Positions 9,004 through 17,465 of a stretch of DNA of 64,000 bases are shown here, in pieces. Location: positions 62,001-126,000 of the forward strand of contig JARVJP010000006.1 in assembly GCA_029776065.1 (NCBI GenBank). The letters run 5' to 3'. Position numbers and translations under genes: made by a program. The notes beneath the pieces were generated by a model that did no database searches, was not told the origin of the DNA, and saw only the letters and a program-made list of their open reading frames with translations. How positions within the stretch are numbered: position 1 is the first letter of the stretch; each line of letters begins with the position of its first letter. Origin of the DNA: Nitrososphaeria archaeon. Lineage in GTDB: Archaea > Thermoproteota > Nitrososphaeria > JACIWG01.

Positions 9004-9189
9004 ATGCCAAAACCAGTAGTAGACGCAGATACATGCATAGGTTGTGGAGCTTGTGTTGCTGTCTGTCCAGACGTCTTCGAATTGGGAGAGGATGGGAAGT
9101 CACATGTCAAGGACCCTGATGCATGCGATAAATGCGATTGCCAAGCAGCAGTTGACGCTTGCCCAGTTGCAGCAATAACTCTAAAATAA
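9004..9189 (+). CDS. [4Fe-4S] ferredoxin, P. furiosus type
   Basis: Small soluble electron carrier of about 61 residues. The cluster ligands are CIGCGACVAVCP near the N-terminus plus the final DACPV cysteine. The fourth cysteine of the first motif and a cysteine of the CDKCDC segment correspond to the disulfide pair of single-cluster hyperthermophile ferredoxins such as P. furiosus Fd, and the linker PDVFELGEDGK matches that family. Here all three cysteines of the CxxCxxC are present, whereas P. furiosus Fd has an Asp in the middle. A TTG six nt upstream is also in frame, but the ATG fits the promoter spacing. It is the likely electron donor or acceptor for ferredoxin-linked oxidoreductases and for the membrane hydrogenase at the far end of the window. 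Confidence 0.93.
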   Translation: MPKPVVDADTCIGCGACVAVCPDVFELGEDGKSHVKDPDACDKCDCQAAVDACPVAAITLK

Positions 9190-9365
9190 AATTCTTCTGG
9201 AAACACAGCACACTTTCATATTTTTTAATCCCCTTAATAACTTAGAAAGACTTTAACAAATACCCTTAAGACCGCCATCTAAGCTAACTATGAACCCTAC
9301 CTATAACCGTTAAACGTTATAATCTACCTAAACATATCTTCTCCAAATACCACTTAAGTGACCAC

Positions 9366-10472
9366 CTAGTCTAGATTATATGAAGGTTTGAATCGATTTT
9401 GAATCTTCTCCAGTACAGAGTGAAGAGTGGTGTACTCCATTTCTTCAGGCCCTAACCTAGAAGGCATAAAGGGGCCTTGTCTACGAATATAATCCGCTAT
9501 CTTGTTAGCTAAAGGCCTCGCTCTGTCAAAGGCAGGATCGTAGAATAGGTCTGATGGCCCTACAAGCTGACCTTCATTTAATTAGAAGCCTAAGGCCACT
9601 ACTCTTGGAGACCCATCGAACCTCGTACACTTGGCATTCTTAATCGACACAGGCATTAAAGGACCTTGATGCGAGCCTCTCATCCAGCCTGCAACTAAGT
9701 GTTGGAAAGCAAATGGTTCTAAAATTTCTCCTACTGTGGGGAGACCATGCTGAGCCCTAACGAACAGGACTGGGTCATTCTTCCCAACATATCTCCCAGG
9801 GATTAAAGAGAGCCTAGTGGTACTGGCAACTGAGGCTGAAAAGCCATCAGTCCTTCTTATTACAGAGTGTATTACGTATCGGTGAGTTGTACCTATGAGG
9901 GCGAGGAGGTCGTATAGTTCTTCGGGGGTGTTCAAATCAACCAGTTTGTCTTCTATAATATCCATTACTCTAAAAGTAAATCCTTTGTGCAAAGCTTCAT
10001 CGATGATGAGACCGGCCGTGTTAAAAGGGTCTGAGAAGATCTTGTATAAGGGCAGGTTCCATGCGCCTGGCTCGGTTTTGTCTGCCATAAGTATCACGTT
10101 TGGTTCGCTTGTTCTCTCTTCAAAGGTTACTTCGGCAACGCCAGGACCCATACCTTTGAGATTTCCTGAGAATGCTATAGAAAGTAGGTCTTGACCGGCA
10201 GCATATAATTTAAGCTTCTTAGAAACTTTCATTTACTGAGGTAAACGTTTCCCATGCTAGGGCGTGAATCTTAGGGTTATTCACACCTTCTTTATACGTC
10301 ATTATAAGCTCGATGTCATCCCCTACAGCAGTGACGTAGAAGTCGATGATCACACCCGATTTTTTGGCCTCTCTTAAAGATTCTGAGGCTACTTTAGTTG
10401 TTCAGGGTATACCATGTGATGGCCCACTAAGCTACCAACATCTGCTTTTATGATTGACAAGGTGACTTTCAA
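9366..10472 (-). pseudogene. fbp: fructose-1,6-bisphosphate aldolase/phosphatase, broken by two frameshifts and a stop
   Basis: The archaeal-type FBP aldolase/phosphatase (bifunctional gluconeogenesis enzyme) can be read over the whole length, but in pieces. From a TTG near 10472 one reads the N-terminal SIIKADVGSLVGHHMVYPEQ; a frameshift near 10410 leads to GVIIDFYVTAVGDDIELIMTY; a second frameshift near 10230 leads to KLYAAGQDLLS, GPGVAE, MADKTEPGAWNLPLYKIF, QHGLPTVGE and GWMRGSHQGPLMPVS. After VALGF an in-frame TAA (about 9582) is followed in the same frame by EGQLVGPSDLFYDPAFD and EEMEYTTL, ending at 9366. About 369 codons in total, full family length. Order and content match the family closely, so this is a recent ruin and not a chance likeness. 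Three separate lesions make one sequencing error an unlikely cause. Confidence 0.9.
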
Positions 10473-10691
10473 CCCTGATCACGTTTTTATGAAAAAATCT
10501 ACCCAATAAAGTCTTTGTTTCCATAAGATTGTATAGACTGATTCCTTAAAGACATAGTAATGATCTACTGTAAGTTGGTGTAAAAATGACTAGAGAAGAT
10601 AAAATAGCGTACAAACTTTTCTAATTATTGTCACCTTAAGAAGCTAAGCTTAAATCCATGTTACATATGTCTTCGACCTTGGAGAACATTA

Positions 10692-11027
10692 ATGAAGATA
10701 TTCAATTATAAAGAGGTCGATTTAAAGAAGGCAGAAGAAGGCTCACAGAACCTCTATGTCAGATGGCTGATTACAAAGGACATGGGTGCGGAACACTTTG
10801 CGATGCGATTATTCGAAATGGAGATCGATGGATATAGCCCAAAACATAAACACCCCTGGGAGCATGAAGTCTTTATCTTACAGGGAACTGGGGTAATTTA
10901 TTCACAAGAACAGGAGAAGAGTTTCAAATCCGGGGATGTGATCTTCATTCCAGCAAATGAGGAGCATCAACTCAGGAACACAGGAAAGGAGACTGTTATA
11001 TTCCTCTGTCTAATTCCCTTCCTATGA
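10692..11027 (+). CDS. cupin-domain protein
   Basis: Single-domain cupin of 111 residues. The first cupin motif is SPKHKHPWEHEVFILQGTG (metal ligands His, His, Glu, with a further His), and the second is GDVIFIPANEEHQLRNTG with the last ligand His. Such small cupins bind a metal and often a sugar or small organic acid; the reaction cannot be told. It stands alone between the broken FBP aldolase/phosphatase and the HEPN/MNT pair, transcribed away from the former. No recognisable partner. Confidence 0.87.
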   Translation: MKIFNYKEVDLKKAEEGSQNLYVRWLITKDMGAEHFAMRLFEMEIDGYSPKHKHPWEHEVFILQGTGVIYSQEQEKSFKSGDVIFIPANEEHQLRNTGKETVIFLCLIPFL

Positions 11028-11130
11028 GCTATATCCTTCAAGGTGGACTCTAATAGACAGGTACAAATTTATTGCGCTTAAACTGTTACCTTATTAACTA
11101 TTGAACACGCAACGAGTAGGAAGGTGAAGC

Positions 11131-11541
11131 CTACTTCTTTAGAATCCTTTGTTTGGCATGTTCAAAAACCTCCTTAGCTAAGGCGAGAGCCTTAACTGCC
11201 TCATCTGAGCTATCAAAGTATCTAGATGGTACCTCACCAGGTAGCCCATTAGGGTAACGTGTTGGTATATAGTAGTCATCAAGCCTCTTCGCATCACTAG
11301 TAGGCTTGAAGGTTGGGTCGATCGACTCAGCGATCTTCAACAATTCAGCTACTGAATGTGTAAAGATAGGTTCTCTTATATGGTCGTATATGAAAGCCTT
11401 AAGAGCCTTTTCTGCGCTCTGCTGGCACAAAAATAGTGCTAGGTAGTAACGTTGAGCTTTAGTTAGCATTTCTGCGTCCTTAAGTTCGTCCTCAGCCTGT
11501 GTTAGCCACCTTAGGGCTTCAGTTCTTCGGCTTCGACTCAT
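11131..11541 (-). CDS. HEPN-domain protein (toxin half of an MNT/HEPN pair)
   Basis: HEPN domain of 136 residues, all helical by appearance. N-terminal family phrases are RRTEALRWLTQAEDELKDAE and YYLALFLCQQSAEKALKAF. The candidate RNase motif is Arg-x5-His in IREPIFTHS. HEPN proteins paired with a minimal nucleotidyltransferase form type VII-like toxin-antitoxin modules, in which the transferase modifies and silences the HEPN RNase. The gene overlaps the end of the nucleotidyltransferase gene by 23 nt. Whether it is an active toxin here is not shown. Confidence 0.87.
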   Translation of the reverse strand: MSRSRRTEALRWLTQAEDELKDAEMLTKAQRYYLALFLCQQSAEKALKAFIYDHIREPIFTHSVAELLKIAESIDPTFKPTSDAKRLDDYYIPTRYPNGLPGEVPSRYFDSSDEAVKALALAKEVFEHAKQRILKK

Positions 11542-11908
11542 AGATCACCATCCCAGTTCTTAAAACATATCTTAGAAACCTGCTGATTTTTACACCCTTC
11601 TCTAATTCCTTTTCAGTGAAGGCGAGTATATCTGATGCAATATTCCGTTCGACTTTTGAATATATTTCGCTCATCCATTCTTTCCCGGTTTTTGAAGGTG
11701 GCATAACGACTAAAATGTCCAGATCGCTGCCACTCCAAACCTCTCCTGTAACATATGAGCCGAATAACACTATCTTAAGGGCGCCCAAGTTCTTGAGTTG
11801 CTCAACTATTCCTCCAAGCTCCATCTTAAGGTCTCTCATTCGCTCTAAAGTCTTTTCTTGAGGGCTCTTTAGCATGTACTTAATTTTATCAAACCAATAT
11901 ATATGCAT
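11519..11908 (-). CDS. minimal nucleotidyltransferase (MNT), partner of the HEPN protein
   Basis: 129 residues with the polymerase-beta-type nucleotidyltransferase motif GSYVTGEVWSGSDLDILVV, that is GS followed by the DxD metal pair. Family members transfer AMP to a tyrosine on the HEPN partner. The extra N-terminal helix (residues 1-35) is common in archaeal forms. It is first in the two-gene unit, with 23 nt overlap into the HEPN gene. A TATA-like ATATATGCATATC stretch lies at the very start, so the true start may be a few codons downstream, for example the Met at residue 12. Confidence 0.87.
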   Translation of the reverse strand: MHIYWFDKIKYMLKSPQEKTLERMRDLKMELGGIVEQLKNLGALKIVLFGSYVTGEVWSGSDLDILVVMPPSKTGKEWMSEIYSKVERNIASDILAFTEKELEKGVKISRFLRYVLRTGMVIYESKPKN

Positions 11909-12296
11909 ATCAGAAAATCTTTAGGTTAATTTTAGAACAAACGTTACCCCTTCTTGTAACAACTCCTTAAACTAAGGTGTAGATGTAGATGGGTAAATCA
12001 GTTATCTTGGGGGACTAAACTAAAGTCCAACCATGCCATAAAAGACCGATTTCCCTATAAACATCTAACTATTCACAAGTGTATCAAATATAGAACAGAC
12101 AGGATGTATTCAAATCTCGAGAACCATGTGTATAATATATAATCCCTCTCCTCAAGTTCTTGGCTCAAGGATGATATGCGGTCTACTATGCGAAAAGCAA
12201 AGAGCTGAAGATGTATAGAATGAGAGTCATAAAGGTTCTAGTAGTTCAACTTTTCTAGCTTGCATTGTTTTTAACACGACATCACTGACATTTACA
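11909..12296. other. 388-nt stretch without a recognisable gene
   Basis: No open frame of useful length, RNA gene or repeat was found on either strand. It holds the upstream region of the MNT/HEPN pair and short A/T-rich blocks. It may contain remains of decayed sequence, as the next gene downstream is itself broken. Confidence 0.5.
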
Positions 12297-12856
12297 CTAT
12301 CTCTTGTGTTTTCTGGTTTCTATATAACTTCTATAATCTTCTTCGCTTGTGAATATTTTCCATTTTTCGAATCTGCCAATCTTGACTTGTCTTACGATAC
12401 ATTTCTTACCGGTTCTTAACTCTGCTGATTTTAAGAAGTGTATTGCTTCTTTCTTGTTTTTCATGAGATATGGCCAGTGCAAGAGACATTGCTGTCTTCC
12501 GCATTCAGGACAAACGAATTTGTTGTGAGTGCAACTTGAGGAGAAATATTAATTCCACCCGTAGCAGGTTTTACATGGGTTTTCTCTTGTATATTTCCAT
12601 TTCATCTGTATCAAACATTTTTGTATTTGAAAACCTTCTTTGTCCCGTCTCTGAAGGTTCTTGTGTATCCGTCAATGTGTTTCTTGTTTCGCTCGTTTTC
12701 CTCTTCATTCAGATTTTTCCAGTCAAGATTTCTACCTAAAAATCTGTATGTTCTTGTTTTATCGTCAACTTCATATAATGCCCTATCAATTTTGAGCACT
12801 TTTGTCATGCTTCTATCAAGGTAAGGTCTGTTTAAGTAGCTTTCCACAATGGTCAA
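12297..12856 (-). pseudogene. decayed gene of unknown function with a zinc-ribbon-like segment
   Basis: Three pieces on the minus strand look like one former gene. The first (12856-12611) is an 81-residue Lys/Glu-rich segment ending in TRTFRDGTKKVFKYKN. After a frameshift near 12610 the frame reads MKWKYTRENPCKTCYGW, is stopped by a TAA at 12549-12551, and continues in frame as CTHNKFVCPECGRQQC and then the basic tail ending SYIETRKHKR at 12297. The CxxC and CPEC pairs could bind zinc. I do not recognise the family. The alternative is two or three short independent genes; the continuous reading through the stop argues for one broken gene. Confidence 0.45.
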
Positions 12857-12961
12857 AATAGCTATAAAATTGGTAGTTTAAGATGGTAGCTCAAGATATG
12901 ATTTACCTCATCAAAATTTCTACTCCAAATAACAAAGATGAGAGATCAAATTGTGTGTCCT

Positions 12962-13648
12962 TTATTTATATCTCTCTTGCAGTCTCTTTTGAACTGCTTC
13001 ACTTGTTAACTCTCGAATAGCATCAGACGCAACCCACCGAGCACTTCTTGAATTCATTTCTTGAATCTCTTTTGCCGTTTCAATTGCCTTCTTGTTCAGA
13101 TTTAGATTCCGTTTTCCGATATTTCTTAATGCCCAGTTGACTGCCTTTTTGACGTAATTTCTATCATCATTAGCCCCCTGTTTTATCACGGGTAGGAAGA
13201 CCAAAAATTTTTTGTCTGGTGATTCCTTCTCATACCACGCTAGACACGCTATCAAGACAAAACCTGCGCGCTTTTCAAATTCTTTTTCGCGCTTTGCCCA
13301 TTCTATTGCCTTCTCCCATGCCATTAATGTCTTACTAAACAAGTTCATGCAACACTGATCACATACGTCCCATGAGTCAAAATCCTTTATCCACAAATCC
13401 ATTTGTTTTCTTGTCACTAAATTCGGATCATCAATCATACTCGCAAGTATACGTGCTTCATGAATGCCTGAAGACCAAAGCTGTCGAGCAAGAGAGTGAT
13501 CCTTTCCAATTTCTTTTGCCATTCTCCTTAGGTTCGGAATGGAAACTCCATAAGTATTTTCTGGATTAATACCAAACCGTGCCATACCCTCTATTGCCTT
13601 GGGATCAGATAATGCCCTTAGTTTCTTGAGAATGTTCTTGTATTGCAT
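12962..13648 (-). CDS. AlkD-like DNA alkylation repair protein (HEAT-like repeats), copy 1
   Basis: 228-residue all-helical protein of the DNA alkylation repair (AlkD) family, DNA glycosylases that remove bulky or positively charged alkyl bases using a HEAT-repeat scaffold. Family phrases: YGVSIPNLRRMAKEIGKDH, HEARILASMIDDP, the Trp/Asp motif DSWDVCDQCC, RAGFVL, YVKKAVNWALRNIGKRN and SRSARWVASDA. A second copy is encoded at 20247-20930. It starts 10 nt after the GyrI-like gene, so the two are probably co-transcribed. The general repair role is known for the family; the lesion handled here is unknown. Confidence 0.87.
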   Translation of the reverse strand: MQYKNILKKLRALSDPKAIEGMARFGINPENTYGVSIPNLRRMAKEIGKDHSLARQLWSSGIHEARILASMIDDPNLVTRKQMDLWIKDFDSWDVCDQCCMNLFSKTLMAWEKAIEWAKREKEFEKRAGFVLIACLAWYEKESPDKKFLVFLPVIKQGANDDRNYVKKAVNWALRNIGKRNLNLNKKAIETAKEIQEMNSRSARWVASDAIRELTSEAVQKRLQERYK

Positions 13649-13658
13649 TTTTTCCTTT

Positions 13659-14273
13659 TCATGTTCTTTCTTTTACTGGTTGCCGTAATATTGTCTTCAT
13701 TTTTTCTCCAGGCACTCGTCTTGGATCAGAAAGGTAGATTTCGTGGTGGAGGCCATTTTCAATGAGATTTTTCTTTTCCATCAATTTTCTCATCTTTGAC
13801 AACGATTCAGGTTCAGTTGAATAAGGACCAACGTGCATAATTTGAATACATTTACCTTCGGTTATTTTCTCGAACATGATTTCCTGGGCCAGTTCTATAT
13901 CTTTCTTCTTAATGGTCTCTGCCTCGGCTTTCTCAACAATTTCAGAAGTTACGAATTTTGGCATACGAATGAGAAGCTTCCATCGCCATTCCTCACGAGG
14001 AACTTCCAACGCGGCCTTATCAGATTCAACCCACCAAAGACCCTCAAGTTTTGGAACCCCAAAATCATTACCTTGCTTTTTGCAAAGGTTCTTTACACCA
14101 TAAGCGATGGTATATAGTGCCTCTATCTTAGCTGTAAATTCTTTGCTGCCAGGAGCACCTCTGCCTTCTATTGCTAAAAATTGTGCTTTGTCAAATTCAA
14201 CAATTTCCGGTATTGCCTTTGCCGTATAATATGTTTTGTATTCCTTTGTTAGATCCAATTTCGTTGCTGCCAC
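13659..14273 (-). CDS. GyrI-like small-molecule-binding domain protein
   Basis: 204 residues of the GyrI-like (SRPBCC/AraC-effector-binding, PF06445-type) family. Conserved phrases: FLAIEGRGAPGSKEF, the central LEGLWWVE, MHVGPYSTEPESL and the C-terminal HHEIYLSDPRRVPGEKMKTILRQPV. Such proteins bind hydrophobic or cationic small molecules, and some hydrolyse cyclopropanoid cyanoindole toxins. Next to an AlkD-like repair gene this suggests a detoxification and repair pair; that is inference. The GTG start at 14273 is set by a strong Shine-Dalgarno, unusual in this window. Confidence 0.87.
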   Translation of the reverse strand: MAATKLDLTKEYKTYYTAKAIPEIVEFDKAQFLAIEGRGAPGSKEFTAKIEALYTIAYGVKNLCKKQGNDFGVPKLEGLWWVESDKAALEVPREEWRWKLLIRMPKFVTSEIVEKAEAETIKKKDIELAQEIMFEKITEGKCIQIMHVGPYSTEPESLSKMRKLMEKKNLIENGLHHEIYLSDPRRVPGEKMKTILRQPVKERT

Positions 14274-14280
14274 AGTTTTA

Positions 14281-14292
14281 ATCTCCTCCTTT
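14281..14292 (-). promoter_or_regulatory. strong ribosome binding site of the GyrI-like gene
   Basis: AAAGGAGGAGAT on the minus strand lies about 8-10 nt upstream of the GTG at 14273 and fixes that start. A TATA-like TTTTATTTAAA precedes it. Most promoters here look leaderless, so a full Shine-Dalgarno stands out and may mark an acquired gene pair. Confidence 0.7.
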
Positions 14293-14511
14293 TAAATAAA
14301 ATCGGGTTCTACATAAATTTTTCCTAAAACGAAAGCTTGTCAATCGGTTTGTACGCAACATCTAGGCTTCAAGAGATTCATTAGCATTCCATTTTGGTGA
14401 TGTTCCAGATTAAAAGATAGCCCCTAAGCACTTACCCCTATAAGTGAATATTATAATTGAACTTTAATGTGCATGCCGCCAATTTTTGCTTCTGCTAGAA
14501 AGAAAGCCAGG

Positions 14512-14793
14512 CTAGTGGGTCATTTCTCCAACTTCTCTTCGGCCTTCTTCCAACTCTTTCACTTGCTCCTCATCTATCTTCAAGAGCAGTGCTTGGAATT
14601 CTCCAAAGTGTGTCTTCTCTTCCTTTGCGATGTCAAGCAAGGTCGTCTTAATATCTGGATCTTCTGTCATAGCAGCTAACTGTTCATATAGGTTTATCGC
14701 ATCAAGTTCAGCGATCATTCCACTCCTTAATATTTCCCTATCCAAATCTTCTTTCTTAACCTTAGTAAGGTTTCGAGGAATTTCAGAAAGCAT
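14512..14793 (-). CDS. stand-alone ferritin-like domain of the encapsulin-cargo type
   Basis: A two-helix ferritin-like protein of 93 residues. The core IAELDAINLYEQL, then LLDIAKEEKTHFGEFQALLL, carries the diiron-type Glu plus ExxH set (Glu29, Glu59, His62 from the ATG at 14793). From memory it matches the N-terminal ferritin-like domain fused to the P. furiosus encapsulin shell protein almost phrase by phrase (EILR, AELDAINLYEQ, EEK-H-GEF-ALLL, EQV-EL). The protein stops at EMTH just where the shell domain would begin, and the downstream DNA does not encode one. ATG 14793 is preferred over TTG 14802 because the P. furiosus protein also begins MLS. Predicted to oxidise and store iron as a multimer, alone or inside a shell encoded elsewhere. 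Confidence 0.8.
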   Translation of the reverse strand: MLSEIPRNLTKVKKEDLDREILRSGMIAELDAINLYEQLAAMTEDPDIKTTLLDIAKEEKTHFGEFQALLLKIDEEQVKELEEGRREVGEMTH

Positions 14794-14824
14794 GGTCTTC
14801 AAAATAAGGATTAGAGAAAGTTGA

Positions 14825-15188
14825 TTTAAACCTTCCGATATCTAATATTTTTTGTAATAGGTTGTTATAGGGGAAAACCATTACGTACCACTTTCTTTAT
14901 CTACTTCTTGGATTAATACTGACAAACAATTTTTGGTCAACAGCGTCATCCATCCCCTCTCTAAGACAATGTTATTGGTAGAAATATATACGGTAGATCT
15001 TCTCATCTAACGATAGGACGAACGTACCTTATACCATTGGAGCAAAGATTGAATGTTTGCCTGTTACTAATTTGAATTGGAGAGTGTAGAATAAGTTAGG
15101 TATTTTGGCACAATGATTGCTTGGGGGAACATGGTTGAAGAATATTTTAGAGTAGTCTAAATTGTAAGAGATGGCATATTAATAGATT
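14825..15188. other. 364-nt stretch without a recognisable gene
   Basis: Only short open frames are present on either strand. The left end holds a TTTAAA promoter element for the ferritin-like gene (minus strand). No RNA gene, repeat or known motif was seen. Confidence 0.5.
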
Positions 15189-16154
15189 TTACCACCATGG
15201 CTTTAGCTCAGGGGGTTCAACGTTCAATAAGGGTTTTAGGAAGGCGACAGCTTGCTCAACACCTGATGCCCTGCTGAAGCATGGGTCTTCGTGTTCAACG
15301 CTTAGAACATCATTATAGCCTACTTCGAGGAGGGCTGTGATAACCTTCTTCCATGGTACGTCTCCCCATCCAATTGTCCTAAACTTCACAGCCCTTGCGA
15401 TTTCGTCTTGTGGCGTGTTTATTAGGACCCCGGTTCTAGAAACACTATGCTTTACGAGTTCAACATCTTTTGCGTGGACGTGGACGATTCTTTTATTGAT
15501 TTCGTATATGAATTGGACAGGGTCCATCTGCTGCCAAAGCAGGTGCGACGGGTCATAGTTGAATCCGAAGGAGCTATGGTTGTCGGAGACCTTCAGAAGA
15601 ACCTTTGCTGTGTCAAGGTTGTAATTTAACTCCTGTGGGTGTGTTTCAAAAGCCATCTTAACACCATGGTCTTTGGCGTAATCCAGTATAGGTAACCATT
15701 TCTGCTTGAAGAGCTCTAGGTAATTCTCCCAGATCTTTATGTTATGTTGTGGGTAGGTGTACCATCTCCCCCACTCAGGTATGCCACAGAAGGTGGTAAT
15801 AATTGGGACATCTAACGCGGATGCAGCTTCTATCGTTGTTTTCATCCTCTTTACAGCGAAGTTCGACTTCTCTTCTAAAGAGCCTTTGAACCAAATATCT
15901 GTTGAAAGATCGTGTGGGCCTAGAACGTATTGGCCTTCAAGATGGTTACTTAACGCGGAAATCTTTAGCCCATACTTCCCCACTATTTCCTTATATAATG
16001 GCGCTCCTCCGTTCACAATCCTGTCGATATCGATGAATTGGATGCCTTTCCAGCAGGGGATCTCTATCGCTTCATACCCTAGCGATGATACGTACTTTAA
16101 AGTGTCTTCTAGGGGCTTATCGTTGTAAAGAGCTATTGAAATACCAATTTTCAT
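15189..16154 (-). CDS. sugar phosphate isomerase/epimerase (xylose isomerase-like TIM barrel)
   Basis: AP endonuclease family 2/xylose isomerase-like barrel of about 321 residues. The metal site residues are visible in order: FETHPQE (Glu), NYDPSHLLW (Asp and His), VHVHAKDVE (His and Asp) and SVEHEDP (Glu). Family members isomerise or epimerise ketoses, inosose or related sugars. The protein begins with the family-typical KIGISIAL at the ATG 16154; an ATG at 16172 adds six residues. It lies 57 nt downstream of a Gfo/Idh/MocA oxidoreductase gene on the same strand, a pairing common in sugar or inositol breakdown operons, so the two probably act on one substrate in turn. Confidence 0.88.
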   Translation of the reverse strand: MKIGISIALYNDKPLEDTLKYVSSLGYEAIEIPCWKGIQFIDIDRIVNGGAPLYKEIVGKYGLKISALSNHLEGQYVLGPHDLSTDIWFKGSLEEKSNFAVKRMKTTIEAASALDVPIITTFCGIPEWGRWYTYPQHNIKIWENYLELFKQKWLPILDYAKDHGVKMAFETHPQELNYNLDTAKVLLKVSDNHSSFGFNYDPSHLLWQQMDPVQFIYEINKRIVHVHAKDVELVKHSVSRTGVLINTPQDEIARAVKFRTIGWGDVPWKKVITALLEVGYNDVLSVEHEDPCFSRASGVEQAVAFLKPLLNVEPPELKPWW

Positions 16155-16211
16155 ACTAAAACTACCTAACACATCAGGTGGTGAAGTCAGATATAAGCTT
16201 TGGCAAGGTAC

Positions 16212-17354
16212 TTAGTAGTGAATATTGACCTTCTTCCCTTCTGTAGCAGATTCAACCAAAGCATCAAGAATAACATTATTCCTATATCCGTCTTCAAACG
16301 TCGCGCCTAACGGTCCAATGTCTTTTTCATCAACTATGGCGTCGATGAGGTGGTATACTTCGTTTATAAACGTGTGATCCCACCCCAATATATGCCCTGA
16401 CGGCCAATATTTAGCAATGTAAGGGTGAACCTTCTCTGTGACAAGAATGTTGCTCCAACCATGTGTTTTCTCATCACCTTCTTTTATAAAGTATTTTAGC
16501 TCGTTCATTCTTTCTAAATTGAATTCGATGGAACCATTTTCCCCGTTGATTTCAAAGTTGTTATAGTTCATTCGACCAGTTGCGAACCTTGAAGCCTCTA
16601 ATGTACCGATAGCCCCTTGGTAGAACTCTACTACTGCTACAAAGGCATCTTCTACAGTTACCTTACCCATTTTAGTCGAGTTGTATGGGAGAGGACGTTC
16701 ATCAATAAAATTTTTGATGACAGCGTAAACAGACCTTATATCTCCTAATATAAAGTGGGCTAGATCAATTATATGACTACCCAGGTCTCCGATGGGGCCT
16801 GTGCCAGCCTTGTCCTTATCAAGCCTCCAAACAAGTGGAAAATTCGGGTCGATCAGCCACTGTTGTAGATACCTTGCCCTAAAGTGGTAGATCCTTCCCA
16901 GTTTACCTGTCTTAACCAGTTCCCTTGCAAGTATAACGGCTGGAACGAACCTGTAGTTGAACGCGACCATCGCCTTAACCTTACCCTTCTTAGCAGTTTC
17001 CCACATTTCTTTAGCTTCAGCAGCGTTCATCCCTAATGGTTTCTCGCATAAAACGTGTTTTCCATGCTCAATTGCTTCAATTGACACTTTATGGTGCATA
17101 TAGTTGGGTAAACAGTTGTCAACAATATGGACGTCTCCATCAGAAATAATGTTACGCCAATCCGTTGTAAACCTCCTGAAACCATAGTTTTCAGCAGCAA
17201 GCTTAACATTAGAGACGTTTCTACCATAGATGGAAACAAGCTCAGGTATAGCAGGAGGCGGTGAAAAGAAATGAGGCATATTTTTAAACGCGTAGGAGTG
17301 AGCTCTCCCCATAAACGAGTATCCCAGCATTCCTACACCAATCTTATCTGTCAT
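16212..17354 (-). CDS. Gfo/Idh/MocA family NAD(P)-dependent sugar dehydrogenase
   Basis: 380-residue oxidoreductase. The N-terminal Rossmann fold starts GVGMLGYSFMGRAHSYAF (GxGxxG-like), the EKPLGMNAAEAKE motif holds the catalytic-region Lys, and the second domain has GPIGDLGSHIIDLAHFILGD with the conserved Asp and His. This family oxidises or reduces hydroxyls of sugars and cyclitols with NAD(P). First gene of a two-gene unit with the TIM-barrel isomerase. Substrate unknown; the NNV/DALVES ending fits inositol- or glucose-dehydrogenase-like members. Confidence 0.92.
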   Translation of the reverse strand: MTDKIGVGMLGYSFMGRAHSYAFKNMPHFFSPPPAIPELVSIYGRNVSNVKLAAENYGFRRFTTDWRNIISDGDVHIVDNCLPNYMHHKVSIEAIEHGKHVLCEKPLGMNAAEAKEMWETAKKGKVKAMVAFNYRFVPAVILARELVKTGKLGRIYHFRARYLQQWLIDPNFPLVWRLDKDKAGTGPIGDLGSHIIDLAHFILGDIRSVYAVIKNFIDERPLPYNSTKMGKVTVEDAFVAVVEFYQGAIGTLEASRFATGRMNYNNFEINGENGSIEFNLERMNELKYFIKEGDEKTHGWSNILVTEKVHPYIAKYWPSGHILGWDHTFINEVYHLIDAIVDEKDIGPLGATFEDGYRNNVILDALVESATEGKKVNIHY

Positions 17355-17465
17355 CCAGCACCATCAACATTAAGACGGTGACGGATATTAATTATCTGTT
17401 CTAGTGCCAACATTATTGCGCAAAAATATTTAAGGTAGTTAATGTATGAACGAAAATGAAAGTCG

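Noticed and set aside
8907-9206. 99-codon minus-strand frame across the ferredoxin gene
   Set aside because: It is antisense to the ferredoxin, whose cluster motifs and promoter are clear.
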